Shown here: piece by piece, positions 7,028 to 13,580 of the stretch
Layout of the letters: every line of letters begins with the position of its first letter
How positions within the stretch are numbered: the first letter of the stretch is position 1
Assembly: GCA_044224215.1 (NCBI GenBank)
Contig: JBGAKX010000075.1
Location: 1 to 22,073 of the forward strand
Direction: 5' to 3'
Source: DAOMFM01 sp035429825
Lineage (GTDB): Bacteria; Acidobacteriota; Blastocatellia; UBA7656; JADIYM01
Length of the DNA: 22,073 nt
Made by a program: the position numbers and the translations under genes
The notes under the pieces: model-generated
Told to the model about the DNA's origin: nothing
The model's input: the letters and a program-made list of their open reading frames with translations, nothing else
Databases searched by the model: none

Positions 7028-9400
7028 TCAGGACACGTTCGTGATCGACTCGTCGTCGCTGTCGCGCACTTGGACCACGCGGTTTCTGCCGCTGTTCTTG
7101 GCGCGATAGAGCGCCGTGTCGGCGAGCCGGAACAGCTCGTCGCGCGTCGACGCGTCCTCGGGGTAGACGGCGATGCCGAGGCTGGCCGTGATGTGTCCGG
7201 CGCGCGGGACGTCGCGCTTTCTGAGCGCTTCGAGCAGACTGCGCGCAACGTTCGCCGACGTATCCGCCTTGCCTTCGACGACGAGCACCGCGAATTCCTC
7301 GCCGCCGATCCTCGCGGCAAAGTCGTTGCGTCGCAGCCGGCTCTGCAGTACATCGGCAACCGTGCAGATCGCCGCGTCGCCGATCGGGTGTCCGAACGAG
7401 TCGTTGATCTTCTTGAGGTGATCGATGTCGAGCAGAATGAGCGCCACCGTCCGGTTGAATCGCGAGGCGCGCTCGATCTCGATCTCGAAGCGCGAGTTGA
7501 ACGCCCGACGGTTGTAGAGGCCCGTGAGCGGGTCGGTCTCGGCCTGCTGGCGGACCTGTTCGAAGAGACGCGACTGCTGGATGGCCGCGGCGGCGATGTC
7601 GACGAGCCCTTCGATGATGCGCATGTCGGGGTCGCCCGCGATCTTTGGTTCGTCGCCCGGCGCTGTCGGCGCAATCGGGAAGTTGTGGAGCGCCATCGCG
7701 CCGAGCACTTCGCTGGACTGGTTGAAGATCGGCAGCAGCAGCATCGAGCGCACGTCGAAGCGCCGCGTGAACTCCTTGTCCGAGTTCGGATCGGTCGCCG
7801 CGTCCGCGCACAGGTACGGCCGGCGCGTTTCGAGCACGATCTCGGTAATCCCCCGTTCGACGCCTGGGCCTTCGAGATCGATCCACGACGCGCCGGTCGC
7901 GCGCCAGTACCACCTGAGCGCAAGTGCGCCCTCGTCGAGCAGTCCGACGAATCCGCTCTCGGCGCCAAGGCGGCCGGCAGCGCTCTCGATGATGTGCTGC
8001 AGCAGCGAGTCGATCTCGAGCTCGGAGTTGATCGACCGCGACGCGCGCAACAGCGCCTCGAGCTCCTGTTCGCGCTCGCGGGCTCGCCGTTGCATCGTCA
8101 CGATCGTTTCGCCGAGCTCCTGGACCTGCTCCTGCAGGCCGGCGAGCTGGGTGACGTCGCGCGCGACCCCGTTGATGTTCATCGGCATTCCGTCCTCGTC
8201 GCGAACGAGCTCGAGCCTGGTGTCGAGAAGCCGGATCTCGCCGCCGGCGGCCTGCACGACCGAGACGGCGGCAAACGTGCCCTCGGTGTGGAGCGCTTCG
8301 AGGATCGGGAGCATGGCGGTCGCGTCGCCGAGACTCGGATCGTAACCGGGCGCGAGCATCTGGTGCCACCGGCGGCCTGTGATCGTCGGAATCCGATGGC
8401 CAAAGAACTTCTCGCCCGCGGCGTTGATGTCGAGAAACTTGCCCTCCAGATCGAGCGTGAAGATGATGTCGGTCGCCTGCTCGATCGCGTCGCGGTAATG
8501 GCGTTGCGAGAGGTCGAGCAGGTAGCTCCGCTCCTCGATCTCGGCGCCGCGCAGTTGCAGACGCTCTTCGAGCGACTCCGACAGTCTGAGCAGTTCGGCG
8601 TACGCGCGTTCGCGTTCGGCCAGGCGATCGGCAAGCTGGTCGTTCAGGTCGCGATGGTCCTGGAGGAGCAGTGCGATCCGGTCGCGAAGGACCCGAACGG
8701 TCGAGAGGTCGAGAAAGGGATTCGTGGCCGGCGAATCGCGGTCGGTGCGCGTCGCGCCGTCGAGGAGCGTGGTGACGCGGTCGCCGATGACCGTGCTTCC
8801 GCCGAGCGCCGCAAGGCTCGCGAGCAGGGCAACAAAGATCCCCGTCGGGTACGCAGCGTGCCCGACGAGAATCGCAACGAGGACCGCAGGTCCAACCGCG
8901 GCGACGGTGAGCGGAAACGCCACGTGGGCGCCGAACCCGCGCGGCGCGATGTCACCAGTCGCGTGCCGCGCGACCGCGCCCGCGAGGAGCGCAGCGTCGG
9001 CGACCAGCGCAGCCGCCAGTCCCGATATCAGCCACGACATTGCAGTGGTCGCCCCGGCCTCTCCGCCACTGCCGATCGCTTCGCCCACGATGGCTGCGGC
9101 AGCCCAGAAGATCGCGAGGGGTGGAACGAGAAAGCTCCCGCGCCGGACGGCGAACCCGGCGCCGACTGCTGCGAGCACTTCTGCGACATACCACGGCGGT
9201 GCCATCACAAACGGCGCCGAGGCGATCGCGGCGACGACAGCACCCCAACGCCAGCCAAACAGTGCCGCTATGACAAGCCCGGCCACGCCGCCGAGATGGA
9301 CGCGCAACCCGCCGCCGAGTGGGACGAGCGGGAAAAGGACATTCGCCGCCAGGCCCGCTACCGCACAGCCAGCGGCCAACCAGATCCTAGAACGCGTCAT
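7028..9400 (-). CDS. Membrane PAS-GAF diguanylate cyclase (GGDEF)
   Basis: A 790-residue sensor enzyme that makes the second messenger c-di-GMP from two GTP. Residues 1-215 are hydrophobic with about six to eight membrane helices (MASE-like). A coiled coil at about 235-300 leads to PAS at about 302-418 ('IIFTLDLEGKFLDINAAGE'), another coiled coil, GAF at about 455-615, and GGDEF at about 620-778. The active site reads GGEEF at 699-703 and appears intact. An RxxD inhibitory site (R690-R-N-D693) lies exactly five residues before it, so product feedback inhibition is expected. There is no EAL domain and no receiver, so it is not a WspR equivalent. It converges with the Nudix gene (26 bp apart) and follows a tiny membrane-protein gene by 14 bp, probably on one transcript. 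The start is the ATG at 9400; no clear ribosome site precedes it. Confidence 0.95.
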   Translation of the reverse strand: MTRSRIWLAAGCAVAGLAANVLFPLVPLGGGLRVHLGGVAGLVIAALFGWRWGAVVAAIASAPFVMAPPWYVAEVLAAVGAGFAVRRGSFLVPPLAIFWAAAAIVGEAIGSGGEAGATTAMSWLISGLAAALVADAALLAGAVARHATGDIAPRGFGAHVAFPLTVAAVGPAVLVAILVGHAAYPTGIFVALLASLAALGGSTVIGDRVTTLLDGATRTDRDSPATNPFLDLSTVRVLRDRIALLLQDHRDLNDQLADRLAERERAYAELLRLSESLEERLQLRGAEIEERSYLLDLSQRHYRDAIEQATDIIFTLDLEGKFLDINAAGEKFFGHRIPTITGRRWHQMLAPGYDPSLGDATAMLPILEALHTEGTFAAVSVVQAAGGEIRLLDTRLELVRDEDGMPMNINGVARDVTQLAGLQEQVQELGETIVTMQRRAREREQELEALLRASRSINSELEIDSLLQHIIESAAGRLGAESGFVGLLDEGALALRWYWRATGASWIDLEGPGVERGITEIVLETRRPYLCADAATDPNSDKEFTRRFDVRSMLLLPIFNQSSEVLGAMALHNFPIAPTAPGDEPKIAGDPDMRIIEGLVDIAAAAIQQSRLFEQVRQQAETDPLTGLYNRRAFNSRFEIEIERASRFNRTVALILLDIDHLKKINDSFGHPIGDAAICTVADVLQSRLRRNDFAARIGGEEFAVLVVEGKADTSANVARSLLEALRKRDVPRAGHITASLGIAVYPEDASTRDELFRLADTALYRAKNSGRNRVVQVRDSDDESITNVS

Positions 9401-9414
9401 GTTTACGCCAACTG

Positions 9415-9645
9415 TCAGTATTGCGGGGGCTGGTCGGACGATGCCGAAGTGCGCGAGTCCTGCGTGACGTCATCGTCGTCGTCATCGCCGACCGTACGCA
9501 TCGCCACAAACCCGGCACATATCAGCGCGACCGCCACCGACGCCACGGCGCTCCAGACTGGAGCAACCCCGAACTTGACGTACGTAAGCAGCAGCGTCAG
9601 GAACAACGTACAGACGAATGTGACGAGAGATTGCGGTGAGGGCAC
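9415..9645 (-). CDS. Small two-helix membrane protein upstream of the cyclase
   Basis: A 76-residue protein of unknown function. The start is GTG at 9645, preceded by a full AAGGAGG ribosome site (minus strand, 9658-9652) with a 6-bp spacer; this pairing is the main argument that it is real and decides the start within a longer open frame. The product has two hydrophobic stretches, about 7-23 ('LVTFVCTLFLTLLLTYV') and about 30-49 ('VWSAVASVAVALICAGFVAM'), then a six-aspartate run and a polar tail ending in 'QPPQY'. It stops 14 bp before the diguanylate cyclase start on the same strand, so the two are likely co-transcribed and possibly coupled. I recognise no family. It could be an accessory or regulator of the membrane cyclase, but that is inference. 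Confidence 0.72.
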   Translation of the reverse strand: MPSPQSLVTFVCTLFLTLLLTYVKFGVAPVWSAVASVAVALICAGFVAMRTVGDDDDDDVTQDSRTSASSDQPPQY

Positions 9646-9754
9646 CAGCGGCCTCCTTGCCGGGTGTCCGCCAGTCTGATTCGTGAAGCCGTCGCAGTCA
9701 AGCACGCACGCACGCCGCGCGCGCGAACAGGACACCGTGCTGCCATCCGAGCAC

Positions 9755-9783
9755 TTGACAGCATAATCTGCTATCAGTAGTAT
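9755..9783 (+). promoter_or_regulatory. Sigma70-like promoter of the Lrp/AsnC gene
   Basis: A perfect -35 TTGACA (9755-9760) is followed after 17 bp by TAGTAT (9778-9783), matching four of six -10 bases. A start about 7 bp further on would fall at or within a base of the ATG at 9790, so the mRNA is probably leaderless. A TATATT at 9781-9786 is an alternative -10 but would need a 20-bp spacer. The 11-mer GCACTTGACAG here (9751-9761) recurs exactly at the small-RNA promoter (11030-11040). Confidence 0.6.
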
Positions 9784-9785
9784 AT
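9763..9785. promoter_or_regulatory. Imperfect dyad over the promoter, candidate Lrp-family operator
   Basis: The 23 bp centred on 9774 form an interrupted palindrome: ATA at 9763-9765 faces TAT at 9783-9785, and CTGCT at 9768-9772 faces AGTAG at 9776-9780 with one mismatch. It covers the spacer and -10 of the lrp-like promoter. Lrp/AsnC proteins commonly bind such AT-rich imperfect dyads and repress their own genes, so autoregulation is likely. The binding itself is inference. Confidence 0.45.
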
Positions 9786-9789
9786 TGTC

Positions 9790-10293
9790 ATGACGTATTC
9801 TGCTACAGCGGGACCATTCGAGCCGGCGACGCCGCTCGACGAGATCGACCGGAAGATCCTTCGGCTGCTGCAGTCGAACGGCCGGATGACCAACTCGGCG
9901 CTCGCCGAGGCGGTGGGGTTGACGGCGACGCCGATGCTCCAGCGGATCAAGAAGCTCGAGCAGCGCGGCGTGATTACCGGTTACGCGGCGCTCGTCGACC
10001 GGACCGCGGTCGGCCAGGGCACCATGGCGTTCGTGCACGTCAAGCTGGCCAAACACCAGCTGTCGACGCACAAGCGATTCCTCGCGACGGTGTCGGCGTT
10101 TCCGGAGGTGCTCGAATGCCACCACGTTGCGGGCGAGGACGATTTTCTGCTGAAGGTCGTCGTTCGCGACATCGGCGAGTACGAGCACTTTCTTCTCTAC
10201 CAGCTGACAAAGAGCGCGGACATCGACCGCGTGCGTACCACGTTCGTGTTGTCGACGGGCAAGGCCGACACGGCGATTCCGATCGACGAATAG
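9790..10293 (+). CDS. Lrp/AsnC-family transcriptional regulator
   Basis: A 167-residue DNA-binding regulator of the feast/famine family. The N-terminal winged helix at about 15-70 carries the family pattern 'LDEIDRKILRLLQSNGR' followed by 'RIKKLEQRGVITGY'. The C-terminal RAM domain at about 75-155 has the usual 'FPEVLECHHVAGEDDFLLKV', which forms the ligand-binding dimer interface, usually for an amino acid. The gene begins at an ATG that almost coincides with the predicted transcription start, and has no Shine-Dalgarno. It ends 19 bp before the MarC-family gene, so it probably controls itself and that membrane protein. The ligand cannot be told from sequence. Confidence 0.94.
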   Translation: MTYSATAGPFEPATPLDEIDRKILRLLQSNGRMTNSALAEAVGLTATPMLQRIKKLEQRGVITGYAALVDRTAVGQGTMAFVHVKLAKHQLSTHKRFLATVSAFPEVLECHHVAGEDDFLLKVVVRDIGEYEHFLLYQLTKSADIDRVRTTFVLSTGKADTAIPIDE

Positions 10294-10312
10294 GAGATCC
10301 AGGGAACTCATC

Positions 10313-10945
10313 ATGGCAAGCGCACTCGCATTCGGGATGCTCAGCTTCTCGTCACTTCTCACGATCATCGATCCGTTGGCGGCGGCGCCGATCTTTGTCA
10401 CGCTCACGAATGGCGCGGACGCGGCCGAGCGGCGCCGTGTTGCTGTGCGCGCCTGCGCCGTCTCGCTCGGTCTCCTCATGTTGTTCGCGATCGGGGGCGG
10501 TCTGATCCTGAAGACGTTCGGCATCACGATCGACGCGTTCCGCATCGCGGGCGGAATCCTGTTCGTCGTGATGTCGATCAAGATGCTGACTGGTGCCGAC
10601 AAGGAGACGCCGGACGGCGAAGCGGCGTCCAAGTCGGATCCGGCGATCTTCCCGCTCGGCATGCCGATCATCTGCGGCCCGGGAGCGATCAGCACGGTGA
10701 TGGTCCTGATGGGCCAGAGCCCGACGGGACTGCACGTCGTGTCGCTTCTCGTCGCGATCCTGGCGGTCATCGTGGTGACCGCCGCGTTCCTGATCATCTC
10801 GCCGGCGGCGCTGCGGCTCGTCGGGCGATCGGGCGTTCACATCGTGACTCAGGTGATGGGCTTGATCGTCTGCGTGATCGGAATCCAGTTCATCATCAAC
10901 GGCGTGCGGCCCGTCGTGCTCGAGATTCTTTCATCCGTTCGTTGA
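10313..10945 (+). CDS. MarC-family (UPF0056) integral membrane protein
   Basis: A 210-residue inner-membrane protein with about six hydrophobic helices. The N-terminus 'FSSLLTIIDPLAAAPIFVTL' and the central 'FPLGMPIICGPGAIST' are typical of the MarC/YchE/YhgN family. The length matches the family norm of about 200-220. Despite the name, a role of MarC in multiple antibiotic resistance has not held up, and family function remains unclear; some members have been linked to amino-acid export. Pairing with an Lrp/AsnC regulator 19 bp upstream fits a small-metabolite or amino-acid transport role, but that is inference. GGAG and AGGGA lie in the 20 bp before the ATG. Confidence 0.92.
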   Translation: MASALAFGMLSFSSLLTIIDPLAAAPIFVTLTNGADAAERRRVAVRACAVSLGLLMLFAIGGGLILKTFGITIDAFRIAGGILFVVMSIKMLTGADKETPDGEAASKSDPAIFPLGMPIICGPGAISTVMVLMGQSPTGLHVVSLLVAILAVIVVTAAFLIISPAALRLVGRSGVHIVTQVMGLIVCVIGIQFIINGVRPVVLEILSSVR

Positions 10946-10947
10946 TT

Positions 10948-10972
10948 TCCGAAAATTCGGATCTCCGTTTTT
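10948..10972 (+). terminator. Possible weak terminator after the MarC gene
   Basis: Starting 3 bp after the marC stop, TCCGAA (10948-10953) and TTCGGA (10956-10961) can form a short stem with a tight A-rich loop, followed by five Ts at 10968-10972. The stem is short and the T run is six bases away, so termination is uncertain. An outer GTTGA/TCAAC pairing (10941-10945 with 10972-10976) may add stability. Confidence 0.35.
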
Positions 10973-11033
10973 CAACAACGGCTTTCGAGGCGGAATCGTA
11001 AACCAGTCAAAATAAAGGGGATTATTGAGGCAC

Positions 11034-11062
11034 TTGACAGATCGGCATCGTGGTTGCATAGT
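11034..11062 (+). promoter_or_regulatory. Sigma70-like promoter of candidate small RNA
   Basis: A perfect TTGACA (11034-11039), a 17-bp spacer and CATAGT (11057-11062), four of six -10 bases. An unusually A/T-rich stretch for this genome (about 11000-11030) lies just upstream and could act as an UP-like element. The predicted start is about 11068-11070. No open frame of useful length follows; a double-hairpin transcript does. Confidence 0.62.
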
Positions 11063-11068
11063 TCTGTT

Positions 11069-11147
11069 CGTGAGTCTCATCTTCTCCTCCAACCGGTGTT
11101 GGAGATCAGCCGCCTCCGAACTTGCGTGATTCGGAGGCGGTTTTCTT
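11069..11147 (+). ncRNA. Candidate intergenic small RNA with two hairpins
   Basis: The predicted transcript is about 80 nt, between a strong promoter and a strong intrinsic terminator, in a 344-bp gap. A pyrimidine-rich 5' part (about 11075-11090, including CTCCTCC at 11084-11090 within it) leads into a perfect 7-bp hairpin, CTCCAAC (11087-11093) / GTTGGAG (11098-11104) with a CGGT loop. Five bases later comes the 11-bp terminator stem. CTCCTCC is complementary to Shine-Dalgarno cores, a feature of some bacterial regulatory RNAs, so it may bind mRNA starts. I do not recognise a named RNA family. A 19-codon GTG frame (11070-11129) runs through it but has no ribosome site. It could instead be a leftover leader or attenuator, but the next gene lies on the opposite strand. 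Confidence 0.6.
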
Positions 11148-11150
11148 CGT
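11110..11150 (+). terminator. Strong intrinsic terminator ending the small RNA
   Basis: CCGCCTCCGAA (11110-11120) pairs perfectly over 11 bp with TTCGGAGGCGG (11130-11140) across a 9-nt loop, followed by TTTTCTTCGTTTT. This is the clearest Rho-independent terminator in the window and reads on the plus strand. Confidence 0.85.
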
Positions 11151-11162
11151 TTTGGGGACAAG

Positions 11163-11211
11163 CCGCAGATTTTGGAAGGCCGGCCGCAGATCAACGCGAA
11201 TCGTCGCAGAT
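11163..11211. repeat. Three phased CGCAGAT direct repeats
   Basis: CCGCAGAT at 11163-11170 and 11184-11191 and TCGCAGAT at 11204-11211 are spaced 21 and 20 bp apart, two helical turns. From memory, arrays of CGCAGAT/ATCTGCG are common intergenic dispersed repeats in several bacterial phyla; this looks like a decayed copy, but I could not check it. No gene overlaps it. Confidence 0.5.
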
Positions 11212-11231
11212 TATGAATTGGTCGGGTTTGA

Positions 11232-11265
11232 CACCGAACCGATCCCTACCGGCATCGGTTCAGTG
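11232..11265 (-). terminator. Hairpin downstream of the PilP-like gene
   Basis: GAACCGAT (11236-11243) and ATCGGTTC (11254-11261) are perfect inverted repeats; after one mismatch the stem extends by CAC/GTG (11232-11234 with 11263-11265). It lies 25 bp beyond the stop of the minus-strand gene and may terminate or stabilise its mRNA. There is no T tract, so a classical intrinsic terminator is not shown. Confidence 0.45.
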
Positions 11266-11289
11266 GCGCTCGTTGGCTCGTGACCTAGC

Positions 11290-11802
11290 CTACGGATTCG
11301 ACCCCGGTCCCGGCGCCGGCTCCACCCGCTTGACGACCCGCCGGTCCGCGCTTCCCTTCCCGGCTCCCGTCCGCTCGACGAACACGATCTCGAAGTCCTC
11401 GACAAACCCGCTCGCAGCAGGCCGGATCTCGGCCAGCCGCCCGTTGTAGAGCTCCGCCCCAGGCACGGCAAAAAAAGTGTTCCCTGTGGGACGTGCCAGA
11501 GCAAACACGCCGTAGCCCGTCTCCGTGTCGTACACGCCCGTCACCACCACCTCGTCGACAAGATACTGCGCGAGAGGCTCCGGTCCGCGGGTGCCGGCGT
11601 CGGTCGCGGCCTGCTTCCGCTTGATCCAGTCCGCGCGACGCGTTTCGAACGGCGGCCAGACGGACTTTGGCGGCTGCTTGCCGGTCCCGGCCGGCTTGGA
11701 GCGGGCGGGCTTCTTCTTTGTCTGCGCTGCACCGGACGATCCGGCGGCCAACACGGCAACAGCCAGCGCCAGCGCGCAAATCGGACGGATCGACGTATGC
11801 AT
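11290..11802 (-). CDS. Secreted PilP-like small protein
   Basis: A 170-residue protein exported by a signal peptide: residues 1-26, with 'ICALALAVAVLAAG' as the hydrophobic core and a likely cut after 'SSGAA'. A Lys/Pro-rich linker (27-50) is followed by a small domain at about 75-145: 'LAQYLVDEVVVTGVYDTE', 'GVFALARPTGNTFFAV', 'GAELYNGRLAEI'. This order of short strands resembles the beta-barrel of PilP, the inner-membrane lipoprotein of type IV pilus assembly. There is no lipobox cysteine and no pil gene nearby, so the likeness may be only structural. The start is the ATG at 11802 with an AAGGAG ribosome site upstream. It is divergent from the zinc-ribbon/SPOR gene, sharing a 140-bp intergenic region. 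Confidence 0.75.
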   Translation of the reverse strand: MHTSIRPICALALAVAVLAAGSSGAAQTKKKPARSKPAGTGKQPPKSVWPPFETRRADWIKRKQAATDAGTRGPEPLAQYLVDEVVVTGVYDTETGYGVFALARPTGNTFFAVPGAELYNGRLAEIRPAASGFVEDFEIVFVERTGAGKGSADRRVVKRVEPAPGPGSNP

Positions 11803-11942
11803 TCGGCGAGCTCCTTCGCAACCGCCCCGACAGCCTAGCGACGGCCTCTACGCGGCGCAAGCGACTCTTACTGTGAATTGACTTTTCGACCCCCGCGTGC
11901 AATTGATAACGCATTCGCCGCCCCTAATTCGGAGACTCGCGC

Positions 11943-13580
11943 ATGGTCATCATCTGCCCAAGCTGTAAGCGGAAGTATCAAATCGACACGTCCAGAATAC
12001 CCGCGGCAGGAACGTCTTTCACGTGTTGGAGTTGTCGTGCCTCGGTGCACGTCGAGGCGCCGGGCGGCACGCCGGGTTCACTCGAAGAGGCGGCCGGCCA
12101 CCAGTTTCTCCCGGGCGAGATCCGAAGCGGTTCCGGAAAACTGCCGCCCGTCGACGCAGAGGTCTATGCGTCGGGGTCGCCGGACGACACGAGCGTCCCG
12201 CCGTCAGCGATGCGGTTCTTCGAGTCGCTTGCCGCCGAGGCGACGCTCAACAAGCAGATGGAGACCGAACAGCCTTCCGTGCCTCCACTGGCAGCAGCAC
12301 CTCCGGTCGCGATTCCCAGACCGTCGGGGGGGCCGCCGACCCCGCCCGATGTCATCCGCCAGATGTTCGAGAATCCGGCAGCTGCGAATGCAGCTGCCCC
12401 CGAGCCACCTGCTGTCACCGTCCGATCCGACGCGTTTGGAGGCGACGAGATTCTCGAACTGCCGAGTCTCGATCCGATCGTTCCGCCCGGCCCGCCACAT
12501 CTCAACAACGTTCTCGAAATCGACGGCCCCGCGGCTGATGCCGCATCCGCCGGCGCACCGGCTGTCGTCCCCGAAAAGACGGTTCGAACCGCGCCCATCG
12601 TGTCCGAGCGTCGGCCCGCGCCGTTCCGGACCGAGCCGATGTACTCCCCCGAGCCATCGGGCGATACGCTCGGTCTGGCGTCACCGTTCGCGCCGACCGT
12701 AGATCGAACCGAACCTCGTGGCGACGCTCCGCCCCGACTGACGCCGCCGCCCCGGCCGATCGTGCTTCCGGACCGGACTCCGACCATCGCACCGCTCGCA
12801 GCGTCGAATGCACCCGCGGTCCCTCCGCCGGTCGAACCGTTCGCACCGCCGCAGCCCGTGACGCCGCCGGCGTTCGCCAGTGCTCCGATCGAGCCGTTCG
12901 CACCACCGCTGCAGTCCGAGCCGCCATCTGCCGAGCCGGCATTCGGCTCGGGAGTCGTCAACCGGCAGACGCCGGCCGAGGTCGCGCGCCAGGCGGAGCT
13001 CGCGCAACAGTATGTCACCCCGTGGGTTGCGCCCGAGGTCGAAGAGACACCGCGTCCGCGCGGCCGTCGCGTCGGGCCGCTGACGCTGCTCGCGCTGCTT
13101 GCCGCGGCAGGAATCCTCTTCGTCGTCTGGAAGCTCGGCATTCAGGACGGCATCAACCCAAAACCGGCTCAGCCTCCCCAGGCCACCGCACCTGCGCCGG
13201 CATCTCAGCCGGCGGCATCTTCGGTGACGTCGCCCGCGCCGTCGACGGCCACGCCTTCCGGTGCACAGCAAACCGCAACGACGCCGCAGGCACAGCCTCC
13301 AGCTACCGAAGCGCCAAAGCCTCCCGCCGGCTCGGGCGGTTTCACGATCCAGGTTCGGAGCAGCCCGAACGAGGGCGATTCGGCCGCGTTTGCGAATTCG
13401 CTCAAGGGCGCTGGGTTCGACGCGTACGTCCTGAAAGCCGATCTTGGCGCAAAGGGCACGTGGTATCGCGTCCGGGTCGGCAGGTACGACTCAAAGGCCG
13501 AGGCGCAGCAGGCGCTCGGCAAGCTGCGCGCGTCGGCTCAGGTCGGCGATGCGATCATCCAGGCCTACGAGACGCCCTAG
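11943..13580 (+). CDS. Zinc-ribbon (MJ0042-type) membrane protein with SPOR domain
   Basis: A 545-residue protein with four parts. Residues 1-35 form an MJ0042-type zinc ribbon with Cys5/Cys8 and Cys28/Cys31 ('CPSCKRKYQIDTSRIP'). A long Pro/Ala-rich, low-complexity region (about 36-375) follows. One transmembrane helix lies at about 380-397 ('LTLLALLAAAGILFVVW'). After a second Pro/Ala linker, a SPOR domain occupies about 464-545 ('FTIQVRSSPNEGDS', 'WYRVRVGRYDSKAEA'). SPOR domains bind denuded septal peptidoglycan, so the C-terminus should be in the periplasm and the zinc ribbon in the cytoplasm, suggesting a cell-division or envelope role. The ATG has GGAG 8 bp upstream. Its stop codon shares the palindrome CTAG with the stop of the opposing SGNH gene. 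Confidence 0.88.
   Translation: MVIICPSCKRKYQIDTSRIPAAGTSFTCWSCRASVHVEAPGGTPGSLEEAAGHQFLPGEIRSGSGKLPPVDAEVYASGSPDDTSVPPSAMRFFESLAAEATLNKQMETEQPSVPPLAAAPPVAIPRPSGGPPTPPDVIRQMFENPAAANAAAPEPPAVTVRSDAFGGDEILELPSLDPIVPPGPPHLNNVLEIDGPAADAASAGAPAVVPEKTVRTAPIVSERRPAPFRTEPMYSPEPSGDTLGLASPFAPTVDRTEPRGDAPPRLTPPPRPIVLPDRTPTIAPLAASNAPAVPPPVEPFAPPQPVTPPAFASAPIEPFAPPLQSEPPSAEPAFGSGVVNRQTPAEVARQAELAQQYVTPWVAPEVEETPRPRGRRVGPLTLLALLAAAGILFVVWKLGIQDGINPKPAQPPQATAPAPASQPAASSVTSPAPSTATPSGAQQTATTPQAQPPATEAPKPPAGSGGFTIQVRSSPNEGDSAAFANSLKGAGFDAYVLKADLGAKGTWYRVRVGRYDSKAEAQQALGKLRASAQVGDAIIQAYETP

Noticed and set aside
6411..8369. 652-codon minus-strand frame spanning cheB, Nudix and cyclase genes
   Set aside because: Crosses three well-supported genes on both strands and has Arg-rich, low-complexity translation.
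7028..9400. WspR-type output protein of the chemosensory operon
   Set aside because: The cyclase has no receiver domain and is a membrane protein on the opposite strand with its own sensor domains.
7070..9679. 869-codon open frame on the plus strand opposite the diguanylate cyclase
   Set aside because: Long stop-free antisense frames are expected in GC-rich coding DNA; the translation is Arg/Asp-rich with no domain, while the minus strand encodes clear PAS, GAF and GGDEF domains.
9415..10797. 460-codon minus-strand frame over the Lrp and MarC genes
   Set aside because: Only the last 76 codons, downstream of a strong ribosome site at 9652-9658, look real; the rest is a shadow of the plus-strand genes.
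11070..11129. 19-codon GTG mini-gene or attenuator leader inside the small RNA
   Set aside because: No ribosome site, no run of one amino-acid codon, and no downstream gene on that strand to attenuate.
11163..11211. Iterons of a replication origin for the RepA-like protein
   Set aside because: Only three short repeats, over 9 kb from the RepA-like gene, with no AT-rich unwinding region or DnaA box recognised beside them.
11285..11914. 209-codon minus-strand frame overlapping the PilP-like gene
   Set aside because: Arg-rich shadow; the alternative frame has a signal peptide, ribosome site and domain-like sequence.
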